Notes: generated by a model not told the origin, from the sequence alone. Counted from the stretch's first letter, positions 30,801 to 45,563 are shown. The stretch is 64,000 bases of DNA from Rhynochetos jubatus (GCA_027574665.1 CM050654.1:33127722-33191721); one strand, 5' to 3'. Numbers and translations: made by a program.

Positions 30801-33800
30801 GCTCTGGGGACAACGCAGATTTTCTCACCAGACACCTCAGCACACCTTTGTGTCATCTCGCTGACCCACGAGCAGCTGGTGCCACCTGCCGAACACAACA
30901 GCTCTTACTCCAGGAAGGCAGGCTACGGAAAACAGAGTTCGAGCAGAGCTTATCTGAGAGTAGTTGTCGCCTGTCTGCCTAGGACAGACCCCCGGATGCT
31001 GCAACAAGGTGGCTTTGCATCCCGCCGTTGATGTTCGTATGCACACCAGGCTTGTAGGTAATTTATAATCTGGACCGAGGAAAAACAATTCCTCACCAGA
31101 AGAGCCAAAGCTTGCTGAAATTAGACTGTATTTCACATATAACAGAATCAGCAGAGAACTGCAATGTGCCAGGGGAACTTCAGTTTATTTTTAAAAGTCT
31201 TTGCCGAGTACAGCTTCTATTATTGTACTATATACATTTTAATCTCAGAAGCACAGCCTGTTAAATCTGTTTGTTTTAAATTTTGTCATTGTTCTAACAT
31301 GAATTTGTTCCATTTTTCCGCTTGAACAATTGTATGTGCGACAGGATCTGTGAGCACAAGAAACGTCTTCAGTCTAAAAATAGCACAATGCATTTCTTGG
31401 AGGATAAAATATTTTATAGATTTTGTTATGTCAGTCAGTGAAAGGCAAGCAAGAAAATCCCAGGAAAAAAAATTGTCTCTGCATCCTTTTAAATCCTTTT
31501 CTCCTTTGCTGAGTGAAAAAGCATGCTGGTACAGGCTACTGACACACATTAGGCTGTAAAAATTGCCTTTCAAGTGCGTGATGAAGTTCCAGAACAAGCT
31601 TATTAATAATTTATAGCTTAGTCTGTAATCTGTACAACTCACTCCTTGCTGCATTTTAATTGCTTAAAGGATTTGATTGAACTCAGAGAAACCTCTTCTT
31701 TAAGGAATTTGAGTGCTCAACCTTTCTGACACGCATTACAAGTGTCAAGCAGTGGAGGAAGATAATTCATGAATCACGGAACTGTTGTCCCAGCTGGTAC
31801 CTCCCCATCAACGGTAAAACCAGGAAGGAGAAACTCTCTTGGTTAAGTTTCTTGGAGGGCTACATCTTGTTTACCTGCCACTTTCCATTTGAAGAGTCAC
31901 AAAATAAAGGGGTTTCTTGATAAACTGTACCTGCTTGACCTAATTACATCATCCCTATGAAGCCAGTTTCTTTACATCCAGGCTTTGAAGAAGTAATGGG
32001 TATATCATCTGCTACACTCTCTCTCCCAAAAAGGAAAGGAGGTAAAACCTGACATTTTCTGCTCCTTTCTTCGTGCTGCAGGGCTCAGCCATAACTGCAC
32101 CTTTAATAAAGTCCATTTAAAGCGCAGATTTGCCTGAGCACTCTTCATGTCTGTGGTCTGCATCTGACACAGCGCAGGACACACATCAGATTCAGACCTC
32201 CAGTGTAACAACAGGAGCAGCGCAAGTAAAACTGCGAGGAATGCCGGTTGCGTTTCTGCCTGCTCAGATATCCCGTCATCGTAATGGATCCTGACACAGG
32301 AACACCTGCCTCCCATCTCCCACTTGCAGCGTGGGCTGCCAAAGACAGGCACAGTTTGCAATGGCACAGCCAGGCTGGCACAGGGCTGGGAATTCAGGCA
32401 CTCAGAAGCCACTTTCCTCGAGCCAAGTTATTGCCAAGGAGCAGTGACAGCCTCTTGCCTCTCTGCGAGGCTGTGCCTCCCAGCTCCTGCTGAGTTTCCG
32501 CTTAGCTTTTTCTTTGAGAAAGGAAAACACATACAGCTTGACTGAAGAGCTCCCTCTGCAGACCCCCTACCACCTGTTTTCAGGGTGTGCTTTCGACAAA
32601 GAGCTGATGCTCAAAAATTAAGACCTGAATTTTGGGAAGCTCTGCCTTCAACGCTCCAGAAAGGTCAGCGAAAAGCCTGTTCACAGCAGAATCAGTGCTG
32701 AATTCCAGTGTTCTAAAGCCTCTTTGAGCAGGCAGAACTGCTCTGTGCCAAAGCTTTGCACTTGCAGACGTGCACTGGGTGAATTTTCAGATGACTTTTC
32801 TTAGCTTCATGAGCAGCTGTGGCACACAAACAAGCTCAAGACTTAAAGGAATTGCACAGTACTGTGGAAGTAGGTTACTAAACCAAAATTGGCTTCCTTT
32901 ATCCAATGCTTCTCTCTTTGCAGCAATGTGTACCCTAGAACTGAATGAGGTTAGGCACAGAATGATGAATAGTTTGGACTGGGAAAAGACATGATGGTAT
33001 TAGGTGGGTTTTATAAAACCCAAAGGGACTAAGAAAAACTTGAAGAAACAAGACAACTCTGGAGTAAGCTAACACTGCCGCTCACAGACACAAAATCCCC
33101 ATTAAGAGAAACACGAGATTCCACTAAGCTCAGCAGATTCAGAGCCCACCTCCACCACTTCACCGCCTCCCAAGTGACACAGTGTCCCGTGGGCTACACC
33201 TGAGCTTTTACTACTGTCCATCCAAAAGGATGATAGGTGACATCTCAGCTTGCCTGTTAAACCCCGACACAAGTATGCTGACAGTCCGTCTGCGGCTAAC
33301 TGTACCAACTGCAGTGCAGCTGCAAAGTCCCGCCCTGGCACCGTGCACAGGTAGAAGAGTATCCTGGGTCTCTAGTTTTCCCTCTGCACCTGCTCCAGCT
33401 CATTGCTGGCGAGTGCCAGCCCACTCAGAGTGCAGACCAGCGGCAAAAGGAACGTTCATCCCAAGATCATTTTAAAACTCTTGGGGAGTTTGAAAATCCT
33501 CAGAAGATTCCTTCTTTTTAGGAAAAGTCCTAATCCACAGCCCAGATGCTGTCTTTGCAGCAGTGAGTGTGCTGAACAAGGCCTCCGGGGCTTGTACAAT
33601 AGCTCTTCCTATAATCTCTTAGTGGCCTCTGCTGGCCAGGACTGAGATCCTGGCATCTGTTTGTGTTCGCAGCCCTGAACCCAGCTAAGTTTTACACAGA
33701 TATTTCATTGGTAACAACAGCAGAGACACCATCTACAGCGTGGCATTAATCTGCCAGCATCCCACCTGATGCTGAGCACATTGCTCAGGTCCGTCACTGA

Positions 33801-34254
33801 CAGCGATACGATAGCAAGGGCCTTGCAGAACAGCCCAGATGTTCCAAGTCTTTCCTACCTCACTTTTGTGTGCAGGTGCAGTTACCCTTGCTGCTATGGG
33901 AGGGTCTCTAAGCTATGACTTAGAGAAAACTCCTCCCAAACCCTTGGGTGACTTCTGTCACCCAAATGTTTGGTAAATGATAAAAGCGCTCAAGTGGCTT
34001 AAGTAAGGGCATAAGTGGTGTATTGAAATTGGTACTCAAGGGTAGTTGTCCTCCATTATGGATAATAAGAGAAGTGCATTGAAACTTAAGTAAATGTTTA
34101 GCACTGAGGAATATCAGAATAAATGACTAGAAACACATCATTGACTGTTAAAAACTATTTTGGCTCCATTACATTTAGTGAAGCCAAGTTAATACAGAGC
34201 AGCGGATTGACCTGCAGTTCAACACAGATAACACAAATGCTATTAAAGCCCATT
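27801..34254. other. Intergenic DNA, no gene recognised
   Basis: Only short, unrelated open frames are present (longest about 145 codons, 30461-30898 minus, no known domain and no good exon structure). Parts such as 29000-29470 and 31140-31680 are AT-rich and free of recognisable repeats and might be conserved regulatory DNA, but that cannot be told without alignment. Confidence 0.5.
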
Positions 34255-34350
34255 CCCAAGAGTGGAAACCAGGGTAGAGAAGTTAAACAACTGGCTCAGT
34301 AACACAATGAGGAATCCTAGCTGGTGTCTGGTTTCCAAGCCAATGTTTGC
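34255..34350 (-). repeat. Possible MIR-like SINE remnant
   Basis: GAAACCAGGGTAGAGAAGTT, AAACAACTGGCTCAGTAACA and the following bases resemble the reverse complement of the MIR core (GAAACTGAGGCACAGAGAGG, TTAAGTGACTTGCCCAAGGT). Intergenic, diverged. Confidence 0.45.
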
Positions 34351-37300
34351 AGTGTATTTGTGGCCCTGGTCTTATTCAGAAAGCAAGATAGTGCTATTGA
34401 ATGGCAGAAGCCAGCGGTACATCTGGGCTTGTGCTAACCAGAGTCATTGTTCACTGCTCTCGTGCTTAGACTTCTAAGGTTTAAAAAACCCCAGAACATA
34501 CAACCTCCAAATGAAAATCATATCTTTTGCACTAGGAAAAAGGTAGCAGCTGATACGACCTTGGTGTTTCATTTCTAATGGCAAATACTCCTCATTCTCA
34601 GGGTAAATTCAATAGTTGCACATTAAATGCTCTCAAACAGGTGTTTAGGAAGTAGCATCACAGTGCAACCACTTGGAACTCTGGACATCAAATTCTTATT
34701 TTTTTTCCACTGTGTACTTTCACTAGGGAAAACATTTGTCTGGAAAATTAGCTAGCTTCTACCACTTAGTTTCTAAAACTTCAGATTCACTACTTTCATT
34801 TATCATCATCGTTTACCAGGTCAAATTTAATACACAGGAAATTAAAGGAACAGAACATCTTTTTTCCTGAGGAAGTATTTGTCAACGAGAGATGAAATTC
34901 TCTCCCAGCAGAGAGAAGGCACAAGTGTCTAGTTTCTCACAAGCGGGGAAGGCAGGAGGGGCACTGCCACAGTCCCAGACAGTCTCCTTGACCCAGACAG
35001 GGACCGTTATTAGCAGAAGGGCTATCCTAATTTTTGTACTCTTTACTTTCTGGACTGTACCATCCTGTTGTATGGTTTAGTAGACTCTGAAAGGGCTTGA
35101 GATTGGGAAAAAAATCAGTAAGAAATGAGCTACCTGCTGACCAGAAAAGAAGAATTTGTATCCCTTGCATTATAGCACACCATGTTACAGAGGAACCATG
35201 GGGAAAGGACTTTGTGTCCCTTGGTCTCAGTGTCCTCAGTTCTGTGACTTGGAGCTATCGTTTGCCACCATAGTCCCTTTTTGGCACAGCTACTATTTTT
35301 TTCCTTAAACAGAGGGTGTTTTCAGTATATTTACTGCTGCTAGTCCTGTCTGGCTCACATCATAGTTGTGACCTACATGATGCAACCTTGTTTCCAGATT
35401 GCAGCAAGCAGCAAATTAAAAGATTAACAGGACGCTAGCCTATCTTTTCTTGAACTTCTTTGTTCACATTCTCCCACAATACAGGGCAGTCCCTGAAGAA
35501 CTTGTGATTTAATTTAAAGACAGATGCAACAAGTGGAGTTGCACCAAGTGCACAAAGGAATCAGATGGATTAAGGTATGTTTAATAATGACCTCAGCTAT
35601 GTGAGACAGTATTTAATTGCGTCACTTGTATTCAAAAAGACATACATACAGTAAACATGAGTAACAGCAGCAAAATAGGTCGTGGGGAAAAAAAAGAGGA
35701 AGAGAAAAAAATGTCATTATGAAATATTCTTGGGAAAGTGTGTAAAGCCTAAGACGCTGTCAGGATCCACGTACAGAGGCCTGGCAACAAGGCAAGGGCA
35801 TGTATTCCATCATGTTCTGACTGGACACTGAGCTACAAAAGCTCACAGGCTGTTTCACATCAGTGTACCCAACAGGAGCCATTTCAGTGGGAGACAGGAG
35901 TCAAAACAGCCTAAGGTTCATGCTAAGACACTACTCAGAGAAGTGGACAAGCAAGTGATTGAGGCTTGTACTGCAAGGGCAAGCAGGAAAGACATTATTG
36001 GTAAAGACAAAGAATGGAAAGGTCTGGCATTTTGCATAAAAAGATGACATATAATAAACCAGAAAACACAGAGCTGGTGGAGAGAGATTCATGTCAGTTC
36101 CTGTATCCTTAACAAGTTTGCTACAGGTGGCAGCAGAAAGTTCTCACTCGAGATCACTATGCCACTATAGCTACTCGTTTTGGACATGAAATATTTATGC
36201 CAAGAAATCTTGAGGGGTGCAAATCAAAATCACCGAGGTCAAACTTTGGATGCGATCGTTGTCTTTGGACTTGAAACCGAGTCACCTGCTAAACCTTTGG
36301 CTTTATGTGGTGCTGTAGGAGTATCATAAAAGACGACTGTGACTGGGAGTGTGCATGGCTGGAGCGATCAGCTCTTCAAAGAACAGCATTTTTATGGTAA
36401 AGGTGTGAAATGGGAAATATCATTCTGGTTACTCAGCACTTCGGCTGAGAGATCTTGCCCAAAAGATTGCAGAAAGCGTATGTCTGCTATTTTCTGACCA
36501 TCAGAAAAACAGGCCTGCTTTGTAGGGTCCTAGATGAAGCCTCTGACCTTGACTATAATTAAAATAAACCTATCATGACAATTATTAGCTGAAGTCAGCA
36601 AATCCCAACAGGACTTTCAGCTGATCGGGCAACTACCAGCTGAATTCAGTGGAACTGAGCTCCAGAGCTGTACCCATCCCATGGGTTTCCTGTGTTCTCA
36701 CAGCAGCACTACTTTCCAGCAAGGGCACGCAGGACCTGTGGTCTGAGCTCACTGGGGCGACAGGTGCCTCACAGGAGCTCCTTTGTGTGCCTGTGCGTGC
36801 AGTCCAGGGGCACATCTGATGTGCACAAGCAGAAATGCTGTCTGGCTGCACCTCAGACTCACAGCAAGATCAGACCAGACCCTCAGCATGCTCAGGGAAG
36901 AGCTGTTCTGGGTGGGCACCTGATGTCCCACTCCCTGGATTTGCAATCTGTGCACACTCTACTGCCAGGTCCCCTACTACCAGGGAGATGGCTCTGCCTC
37001 TGAGTTATTTACATGCGACTGGATCAAATACTTCATACTGTACGTGTTTCTAGCAAGGGCTGCGTTTGGCTCAGCAGTTTGAGATGCTAAACCTTTGACA
37101 ATCCAGGTATGTTTTACTTTGAATGCCATCAAAATCAGAACAAAAGGAAGTTTATTTCATTTGGCAGCTGCCAGGCTTTGTCGACACTCAGTTTTCTTTC
37201 AGACAAATGGAAAACTCAGTTTTCTCTTTGCAGTTTTCATGGGAGCATATTAAATGAACTTCCTCCTTTCACCAGTGACTCACTCCTGCAAAGACTGTTT

Positions 37301-40300
37301 CACAAATAGTATCTCCATTCCAAAGGAAACAAGCTGTTCCCTATTACATTACTCAAGTAGCGCAGTCAAACTAAAATACATTAAATCAAAAGATTTCAAA
37401 ATGCTTTAGATACATAGCTCAGAGACAGCTTTTTGCCAAACTGTTTTCTGATATGAATTGATGCCTTTTAATGAAATCACTCCAGACAAACTCTAAAATT
37501 GACTAGAAACTCTGGGTGCCTGGCTGGAGGCACCTTACAATCACATGCAGTCTGTAAGTTCATACCCCTCTCGTGGTGTCTAATGTTGGTTACACAAAAT
37601 ATCTACAGCTTTTTTTCAAAGTCTTGCCCATACACGCAGCTAACAGGGTTGGACAGCAACTAGTACAGACCTATAGAAATTCTTTCAGCCTTTTAGAAGG
37701 CTGGTCTAAATCAGAATCAGGATCTAAATCAGAATATCTCAGATCTGAGATGCTAACAGCCATTGAGACATCTGTCCAAGCCTACAGCTGCAGGTTTTAC
37801 ACGTTAGTATCTGCTTTCTGCAATGTGAACTTACCTGGAGATGTGAATAAGGTGATGATTTGGGTACTTTCATTAGTAATGATTATTGATGTGTTTAGAG
37901 TTGAGCTGCTGATGATAAACTCGTCAAAGAAAAGATGCTAAGAATTCCTCAAACAAATATTTAAGTCCTCAAAGAAACAGTTGGAAACAGGTTATCTTGA
38001 TAGTACGCATCTGAAAAACAGTCAGGCCTTTCTTGTTGAAGAAAACCAGGAGTATAATCATATCTGTAAGAAAAGAGAAAAGAGATAAAGACTTTTATAA
38101 GAAACAAAATATCCCTGGCACTGTCTAGTATAACTTAAGAAAATGCAAAACTGTCATGTTACATATCAGTCAAAGGAAGAACGTATTTGGAAAATACTCT
38201 TCTGGGCAATATTTGTAAAAGGCAGTACTCCTTAAAGCTACCATGGGTGAAGCCAAAGGACCAGTAACTCCAATATTACACTGAGTAATAAAATTAAAAC
38301 ATTATTGGGGTCTTCTCCATGAAACTCCAGGTTTGTCTTACTGTTGGCAGTGTAAGAATTTTCCTCAGGTATATAATCTATAAATAAGCCTTCCAAGAGT
38401 GTTCCATGCCAAGAAAGTATTATTCCATTGCTATCAGCAGAAAGCTTTGTGTTGTTAGACTTCCACTGGGTATTTATGGACACTGTTTCTGTTACACATA
38501 GCAAGTGCAGCAAATACTCAAAGAGAACATGATAAGAGACAGGAAAATGCAGAAATTACAAAAGCAAACAATACTTTCCAGTGCTGAGCTGTATATAAAT
38601 GACTTTAAACTGATCTGAGTTCTGCCTGCAGGTTAAACAAATAATTGCTGATGTAAACAGTTACTTTTGTCTCTGCGTCATCATGCCTGGATTTCTTTAT
38701 TTTCAGGGGCCTCTAATCAGATTGCCAACATTACTTTCCCACATTTGCATACTTTAACAGGGACAGACTAGTATATTCACTTTTCTTAAGGATAAGAGAG
38801 ACTATCACAACCTCTTGCATGGTCAGCGTGTTCAGTCTCATCCAGTAACGTTTGTTTAAAGCCAAAAATTCCACTGATTAAACGCAGGCACCTCTTTCCA
38901 TCACAGATGTCCCCTTTGGTTTTCTGCATCAACATTTTATTTGACTTGGATTGTTCTGATTTGATGAAGAGATCCTTTGGGAAAATATTTTTCAACTGGG
39001 TCACTATCATGGCCTTTATCTATTCTCAGTCCATGCTTCTGGGAAGCACTTTCTTCCACTATCTATTCCCTCTACCTTGAATTATTTATTTTAATATAAT
39101 ACAGAAACTACACCTTAGCAATGACATTCAATTGTACATCAACTTCCAACTCCTGGAACAGACGCTCACATAAATAATCACCATAATCACAGTGATAATT
39201 CATCACTTCTTTCCCGAACGTACATGAATAGCTTTACCTCTCCCTGTGTGAGATATCATCAGTACACAGAGTGGGAAATTTTGACATCTTTCAGGGTACT
39301 TACAAAGTTATGTCACCATGTTTCATTAAAAAGGAGATTTTTCACCGTGATCAGGTATGTTTGCAGGGTTGGAAGAGCAGATAGGACAGTTATGCTTTTC
39401 CATTGCCTCCTCCCTGATATTTTTCCACAGCTTTTTGGTAATTTTTAGAGTGATTAGTATAAATTAGTAATGTTGCCCTGTCCCTTTGGGAGTCCAACAC
39501 ACTCCAGAGCAATAAGCGCAAACAATCTGTGGGGTCTGAGAGACTGAAAGGACTGTCCACATCAGCGTGTTGCTGCCATGTCTGAGGTTAAAGATTCCTT
39601 TGTTTGCATTCTGGAACAGCTCTCTGGCTCAAATCTACAAAGATGCTTGGACCCTTCACTGCTGGGGGCATCAAAGGGAGTTAGGTACTCGAATTCCTTG
39701 CCATCTGCTCCCTCAGTGATTCGCAGTAGCATCTGATGCCATTATAAACACAGGATTTAACAGAGAACATTTAACAGCATTTAACAGCAGAACGAAGTAA
39801 AGGCTTTCCAAGGAAAGCAGGCTACTGTCGGTCCCCTCCTGTGTGATCCCAGCCTAGCAGGATGAAGCGCTCTCTCAGGCACCAAGTTCCAATCTATCAC
39901 CTTAAATACAGGATTATGTCAATGGCAAACCTTTAATGCAGCAAGAAACATCGTAGCCTGGAAGGGCCAATACTAATGCCATTCACATCAGTGACAAAAC
40001 CCCTGTTGTTTTCAGCCAAGGTGGATCAGAGCCAAAACTCAAAACTTCTGAAGAAAATTCAGTATGTCATTTCTGCAAAACTAACTTTCCTTTTATCTGT
40101 CCATTGGTATAAATAATACATCAGGATGATGAATCCGACAATGACTAGACATAGCCACAATTATCACACCCAGTCCAGATGAGAGCAGGAATTTCTTCTG
40201 ACCAACACAGCGTTTGAGTGCCCAAAGGAAATGGCACAGAAGTAGCTTCAATGTTAACACAGGCTCTGCTGTTTATGGTTTAAATCTTACAGAGGCATTC

Positions 40301-43300
40301 TGCTGAAGTTTTCTTGAGGCCTGCTACTCCCTTATTGCACCTTTTTGGACCCGAAAGCATCAAGGATGAGCGTCGGTAATTTCAAACAACACTGACAGAC
40401 AGAAAGAATCGTTGGTGAGTTTTTCAGAGGCTTGGTTATTCCCATATAAACAGGACCAGACCCTAAACCAGTCTTCAGGTGAAGCTGGTTCATTCTTCTT
40501 GATACCAGCTTTAGGACACCAGCAGTAACAGTATGGAGTCTCACAGTGTCTGGTGCTGTGACTCTTTTGCAGATGACTAAGAAACGCAGTTTTTCATTTA
40601 ATATATCTGAAATTAAGGTTTCAGCTTTCATAATTTCAGAAGTCTGAGAATGTACTCTGAGCATAACCTGCAGCTCAGAAACCAGAAGTAAAAGAGAAAG
40701 AAATCCAGTTTGATTAAAAATAATTCAGACATTCTGGAGATCTGGCTCGAGCTTTAAATGTCTGTGTTTGGCATTACGGAGCACATGGGCTGAAGATCTG
40801 GCCCTCAGTGTTGTCTTCTGACACTCACTCGTAACACTGAAATCATATGAACCTCTTCTTCCCTCCTAAATGTGAACTACGAGCAACACAACATTCAAAA
40901 TTCTTTCTGTTCTCAAGAGAGGGCTGGATCAGTTTACTCAGCTGAAGCTTCACGCTGATACCCAGGGGTGCTCTTTCAGATCTCCACTCTTTGTTTTCCT
41001 GATGGTTAATCGAGTCATCAGGAGCACTCATGACATATAATTGATTTTTATTCACTGTTGACTTTTAATCCTGGAGTAGAGTTGCACTCTCAAATGCAGG
41101 AGTCTTCAGGCATACCTCTAAGGTGGGAGACTGCAGCACAAAAAAGCTGTCTGTGCTAGCTTTAATCAAAGTGGTTTTAAATGTGGGCACTGTGAGCCTC
41201 CTTGGATGCTGGACACTGGTGCCAGTGACCAGTCTGCACTGATGCCTGTCTTTTTTGCTACCAGGATTTGAACTGCCCAGTTTAGCTTGAGTCACTCTTC
41301 CCAGCAAGTGTGTAAATGCTTGTATCAGTACCACGAACAGAAGCTCACAGCTTGTCTATCACCTGCTTTTAGCAAGGCAAGAATGTGACTATACTGATAG
41401 CAAAATGATGGATGATGCAGAGAATGGCACTCAAATTTCCCTGGTTCCATAAGCCTGTATTTCCAGTGGTGCAGATTAAAAGGGAAGGCTGCAGAAACTC
41501 TCACTGCAAATTACGCTGTGTTCCAGCAGCGCCTGGAAATACTCCTCCCATTGACACGGAGGTGTTATTGCAGGAAGAGCTGATCTTCAATAATTTGAGA
41601 TTCCCTGTTCTGGTACCTACAAGGGGAATCAGCTTTTTGGCTCCCAGCTCCAATGGAGTACACTGTTCACCAACACTTTTCAGCATCCTGAGCTGTATCT
41701 GGCCTTTCTGTAACAACACATAAACCGACAGTTCGGGACTGCTGACAGCACCTGCACGGGGACATCTGTTCCCTGCAGGCAGCATCATGTTTCAACAAAC
41801 TTGCTGCTTCGGTAACACAGTAGGCAAGGTGCTTCAGAGGCAGGGAAGCAAAGACAGAATTGCGTGAAAGCAACTGATGTCCATTTTCAGGGTAACATAC
41901 AGAGAACTAATCATGCAAATCCAAACTCAAGGGAAATAAGCCTTGGTTTCTTCATCTGGTGCTCTGAAATTCAGCCAACGATACATACAACCAATATCCC
42001 TGAGGTGACAAAGTGCACTGTTGATTTATAGGCAATGCATATAGGATTACAGGAGACTCCACACTGTGAAATGATTATAAACCAGTAATTAGTTGGTGAT
42101 GGAGGTATAATTTGGTTCAGAATTCTGAGGCCAGATAAACTGATTAGAAATGATGCCCTGTTAACTCAGTCCCTTGTGCAATTAAAAACAGAACGTGACT
42201 GAAGTAGTCAGAAAGACCTTCCAACAGCAGGAAAAAAATGGAACCATTTAAAAATGTGCTCGACTAACAGTAGGTCTGGGTCCTGGAAATTTTGTTTCTT
42301 TAAAGACAGAAGGACATGCTATTGCTCTTCACCCTGGAGTGCCCTCACCCACTTAAACGCAACTTAACCTTTGGATGGTAAACCATGAATGTGCTGGAAC
42401 TAAGCGGTGGCTGGCACAAGTGAGCTGCTCATCAGAAGATGTTTTTTTGATGTACCAACGCTTTGGAAAAATACTTCCTGCAGGTGTTCTGAAATCACCT
42501 GGAGTTTTTCAGGAGCTGCTTGATTTAATTTTCAAGTGCCTGCTGTGGTCATACAGACATAATCTGGGAAGTCCCTCACTACCAATTAGCTTCTGCAGGT
42601 GTTAAGTGGCACAAGATAGCCCATTCAGATGTGTCTAGCTTTTTTTTTTTTTGGCCAAATTATGTGATTTCTGGATCTCTTTTTGTAGCTGAAGTTATTG
42701 CCACGATATTGCACTGATAGTGAAATTCAACTTCCTTAGAAGACACAGACAGACACAGCCAATGAAAGGATGCTCGATACAGCAGTATTTATGGGAGACT
42801 TCTGACAAATTCCAGCTTTGTAGAAATGATGCGTGTTACTCGAGATGTCCATAAAAATGAAGCATCACAAGACAGTTTTGACCAAGTCCTTCAGTCCGTG
42901 CGAGCAGTATGAATGGGACTCCTTCCTGGGAATGGCAGGAGGCCTCTTCTGAACACAGCTGAGTCCCTGCTACTGACAATACCCCACAGCACAAGGCCTA
43001 GAGAAGAGCTGTGTGTGACTGCAGCACTGTATTCCTGGTGGCTCTCCAGGGCCCTGCACCAAAGCAGCTACCACCGAACATCCTTTTGTCAGCAGGCAAA
43101 GGTTGCTTAGGCTGGAAGAGCTGATTTCTGTGCCACCAGACCAAACCACTATAGACACTGCTCACAGCTTTAAAATTCCTCTCTGAAGGCTTTAACATTT
43201 CATGGAAAACAAACAAACAAGCAAACCAAAACCCAAACCAAAGATTTTGAGAAGGCTGTCTTAGCACTGTACACTGCTAGCCACAACCACTTGAAGAAGA

Positions 43301-43924
43301 GAACTCATCCTAAGCAACCAGTTTTGGCACTCAGTGCGCAGGAGAAGCAGAAAACAGAGGAGGAAAACACCTTTTTTAAACCAATTATGCTTTAAAATAA
43401 CTTCTATGCAAAACTGTGGTACATCAGGGACAGCTCTGTTTTTCAGAGGTCAGAGATGCCCCCAGGACATCACCTGTTCGGTGTTTCTCCAGGAACCATA
43501 TGAATTACGCACTTAGGGATTGCAGAGCAGCACTTCACAGTTACATTTACAAAGAAGTTTACCCACATTAATACACAGAGAAGTCCTTATTCTCTGCTTG
43601 TATCCAGCTTCCTAAGGAAATGACACTGTTTGTGTATAGCTCACCTGATAAATTGTAAACCTGCTGGCTATTTCCAACCAAACTGAAGGAGCAGGAGAGG
43701 TCTTGGCAAGAGTTTAAATTCTCCACGGTTTAACAGCTGGAGAGAAGACTTCACTGTGTTTCTATACTGCGAAGGATACAGCATGAGCATAGCTCTTATT
43801 AGGCACAAGAAAATCTGTGGAGGAGAGAGACCAAATAAATGCCCAGACTACAAGAAAACCTTCAACTGCAGCTTGAAATAACTGAACCTTGCATTACAAA
43901 TCCAAAGGTAACAAGGGTTCTTTA
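34351..43924. other. Intergenic DNA, no gene recognised
   Basis: No coding exon, RNA gene or clear transposable element was identified. Open frames are short and lack recognisable domains. MRAS, the human neighbour upstream of ESYT3, was looked for by its conserved motifs and not found. Confidence 0.5.
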
Positions 43925-44850
43925 GTTTGGGGTTCATGAAACTATTGTTATGAGCTGAAAATATAATTACACCAACTTCTTTATATCAGACATACACTGC
44001 TGGTTTTCTCCCAGTCTTCTTATAAATATGATTAATTTACATTTTAAAGACCTTGATGGGTTTTTCTCACATCGTGGAACAGTAAGTGAGATTAATAACC
44101 CAGTTACTGAGCACTTAAGGTCATGGATCTTTTCCATATTAAAACATTAACATTTTCTTCATTTTTAAAATGTACCTTTTATTTGATTTAGAGGTTAATG
44201 CTCATTTCTTATGTAATAAAAGGGAGAAAAGCTGTAGTGTGAGTCAGTGTTTATGAACCTTGCTAATAAGACAGGCTTTTTCAGGCAAGATGGATATATC
44301 TTAATTGGTAAAACTGTTGCATCGCCATTTAGCCAATTAATCCTTTCCAAACAAGGGAAGCAACAGCAATTTTATTTGCAGTGAATGGAAATAAACTTGT
44401 CACATTCTGCATATCAATTTACACATCCTGACCTTCCCATTTACACATTCTTACTTTCCCACTTAAATCAGTAAGAATACAGCCTTTGATTCCCAAAATA
44501 AGGCAATCCACAAATTAACATCAGAATGTATGGAAATATGGCTGTATATTAAGCAATCTTAGTTTGCAATCTGTATGTAAACTCAGTCTGCATATTCATG
44601 GATTAATCTAGACTCCAATGCTACATTTCCTTTTAAAAAGTGTGATTTGCCTCTTTAAGTAGAGGCATAAGAAAGCAGATGAAAAGATGCCTTAATAAAC
44701 TGTTTTCCACAGTTTGTACAAGCCTAGCCTTAAGGCTGAAGTTTGCACTAATGCTGCTTTAAACAGCACTGGTGGTGAATGTTGACATTTCACACAATTG
44801 CTATTGAATCCTGTTGGCTGATCCTTAAAAAAGACCCTATAAAGCATCCA
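43925..44850. promoter_or_regulatory. Candidate conserved noncoding block, homeodomain-motif rich
   Basis: AT-rich, without recognisable repeats or open frames, with many TAAT/ATTA cores. CAATTAATCC lies at 44334-44343; GATTAATTTACATTTTAAAG (about 44030) and GGATTAATCTAGAC (about 44600) are further examples. Composition resembles vertebrate developmental enhancers. It lies about 2 kb past the CFAP221 stop codon. Function is inferred only. Confidence 0.35.
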
Positions 44851-45543
44851 AGTGTTTATTAACAGGTATTAGCAGTCTGTTAGAGACAACTATATATGTC
44901 TTTTATACATAAAAACGCACTCCAAAATTTATGTTCTTGTTCAGTACGTTAGAAACGATAATCCAACAAAACAACTGTCAAAAATATTCCAGTGCACTGG
45001 GTAATGTTACACCAAAAGCCCAATTTCCATTACATCATTCCTTTTTCTTCTGATTTATTTTCTGTAAGACCTCAGTCCTTTGTCATGAAACACTGAACAG
45101 GCATAGAACTGTGAATAACCAACAACTGCAGGTTATAATTCTTATCGTTTGTATGCCATTTCTGAAAGTCTTCTGTAGTCAACCAGGACAATACCTAAGT
45201 GGCCTCATATATGAAAATCTAAGACTTCTAATTATTTAACTAAATTTTCTGTTCTTAGACACAGCTGGATTGCCTCTGATAGAGGCCTGTGCATTACTAG
45301 CTGTTAAAACAGTCCCTTTGTATTTTAGGAACAATTTAGGGCAAGGGAACAGCTTTTTCTTATCTTCTCTGCACACTGGCACCTGGCCCATAAAAGCCTT
45401 AAAACAGAGAAAGGAGGATCGCTTATATAGAAAGGAGTTTTTCTTTGAAGGCTGGCATCTGCCACTGGAGAATGGAGAAGCATGACTAATTTCCACTGAG
45501 ATGCCCAGGAAACTGGAGAAGGGAGGAAAGAGGATACTGCTGT

Positions 45544-45563
45544 AAAAAAAAAAAAAAAAAAAA
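45544..45563. repeat. Poly-A tract (20 A) with short GA run
   Basis: Twenty consecutive A, then GAGAGAG. Could be a microsatellite or a retroposon tail; no element body was recognised before it. Confidence 0.9.

Noticed and set aside
30461-30898. 145-codon minus-strand open frame in the intergenic region
   Set aside because: No domain and overlaps the opposite-strand frame; composition is unremarkable.
34351-43924. Possible MRAS exons, expected by human gene order
   Set aside because: No RAS motifs (such as NKVD or ETSAK) were found in either strand's frames.
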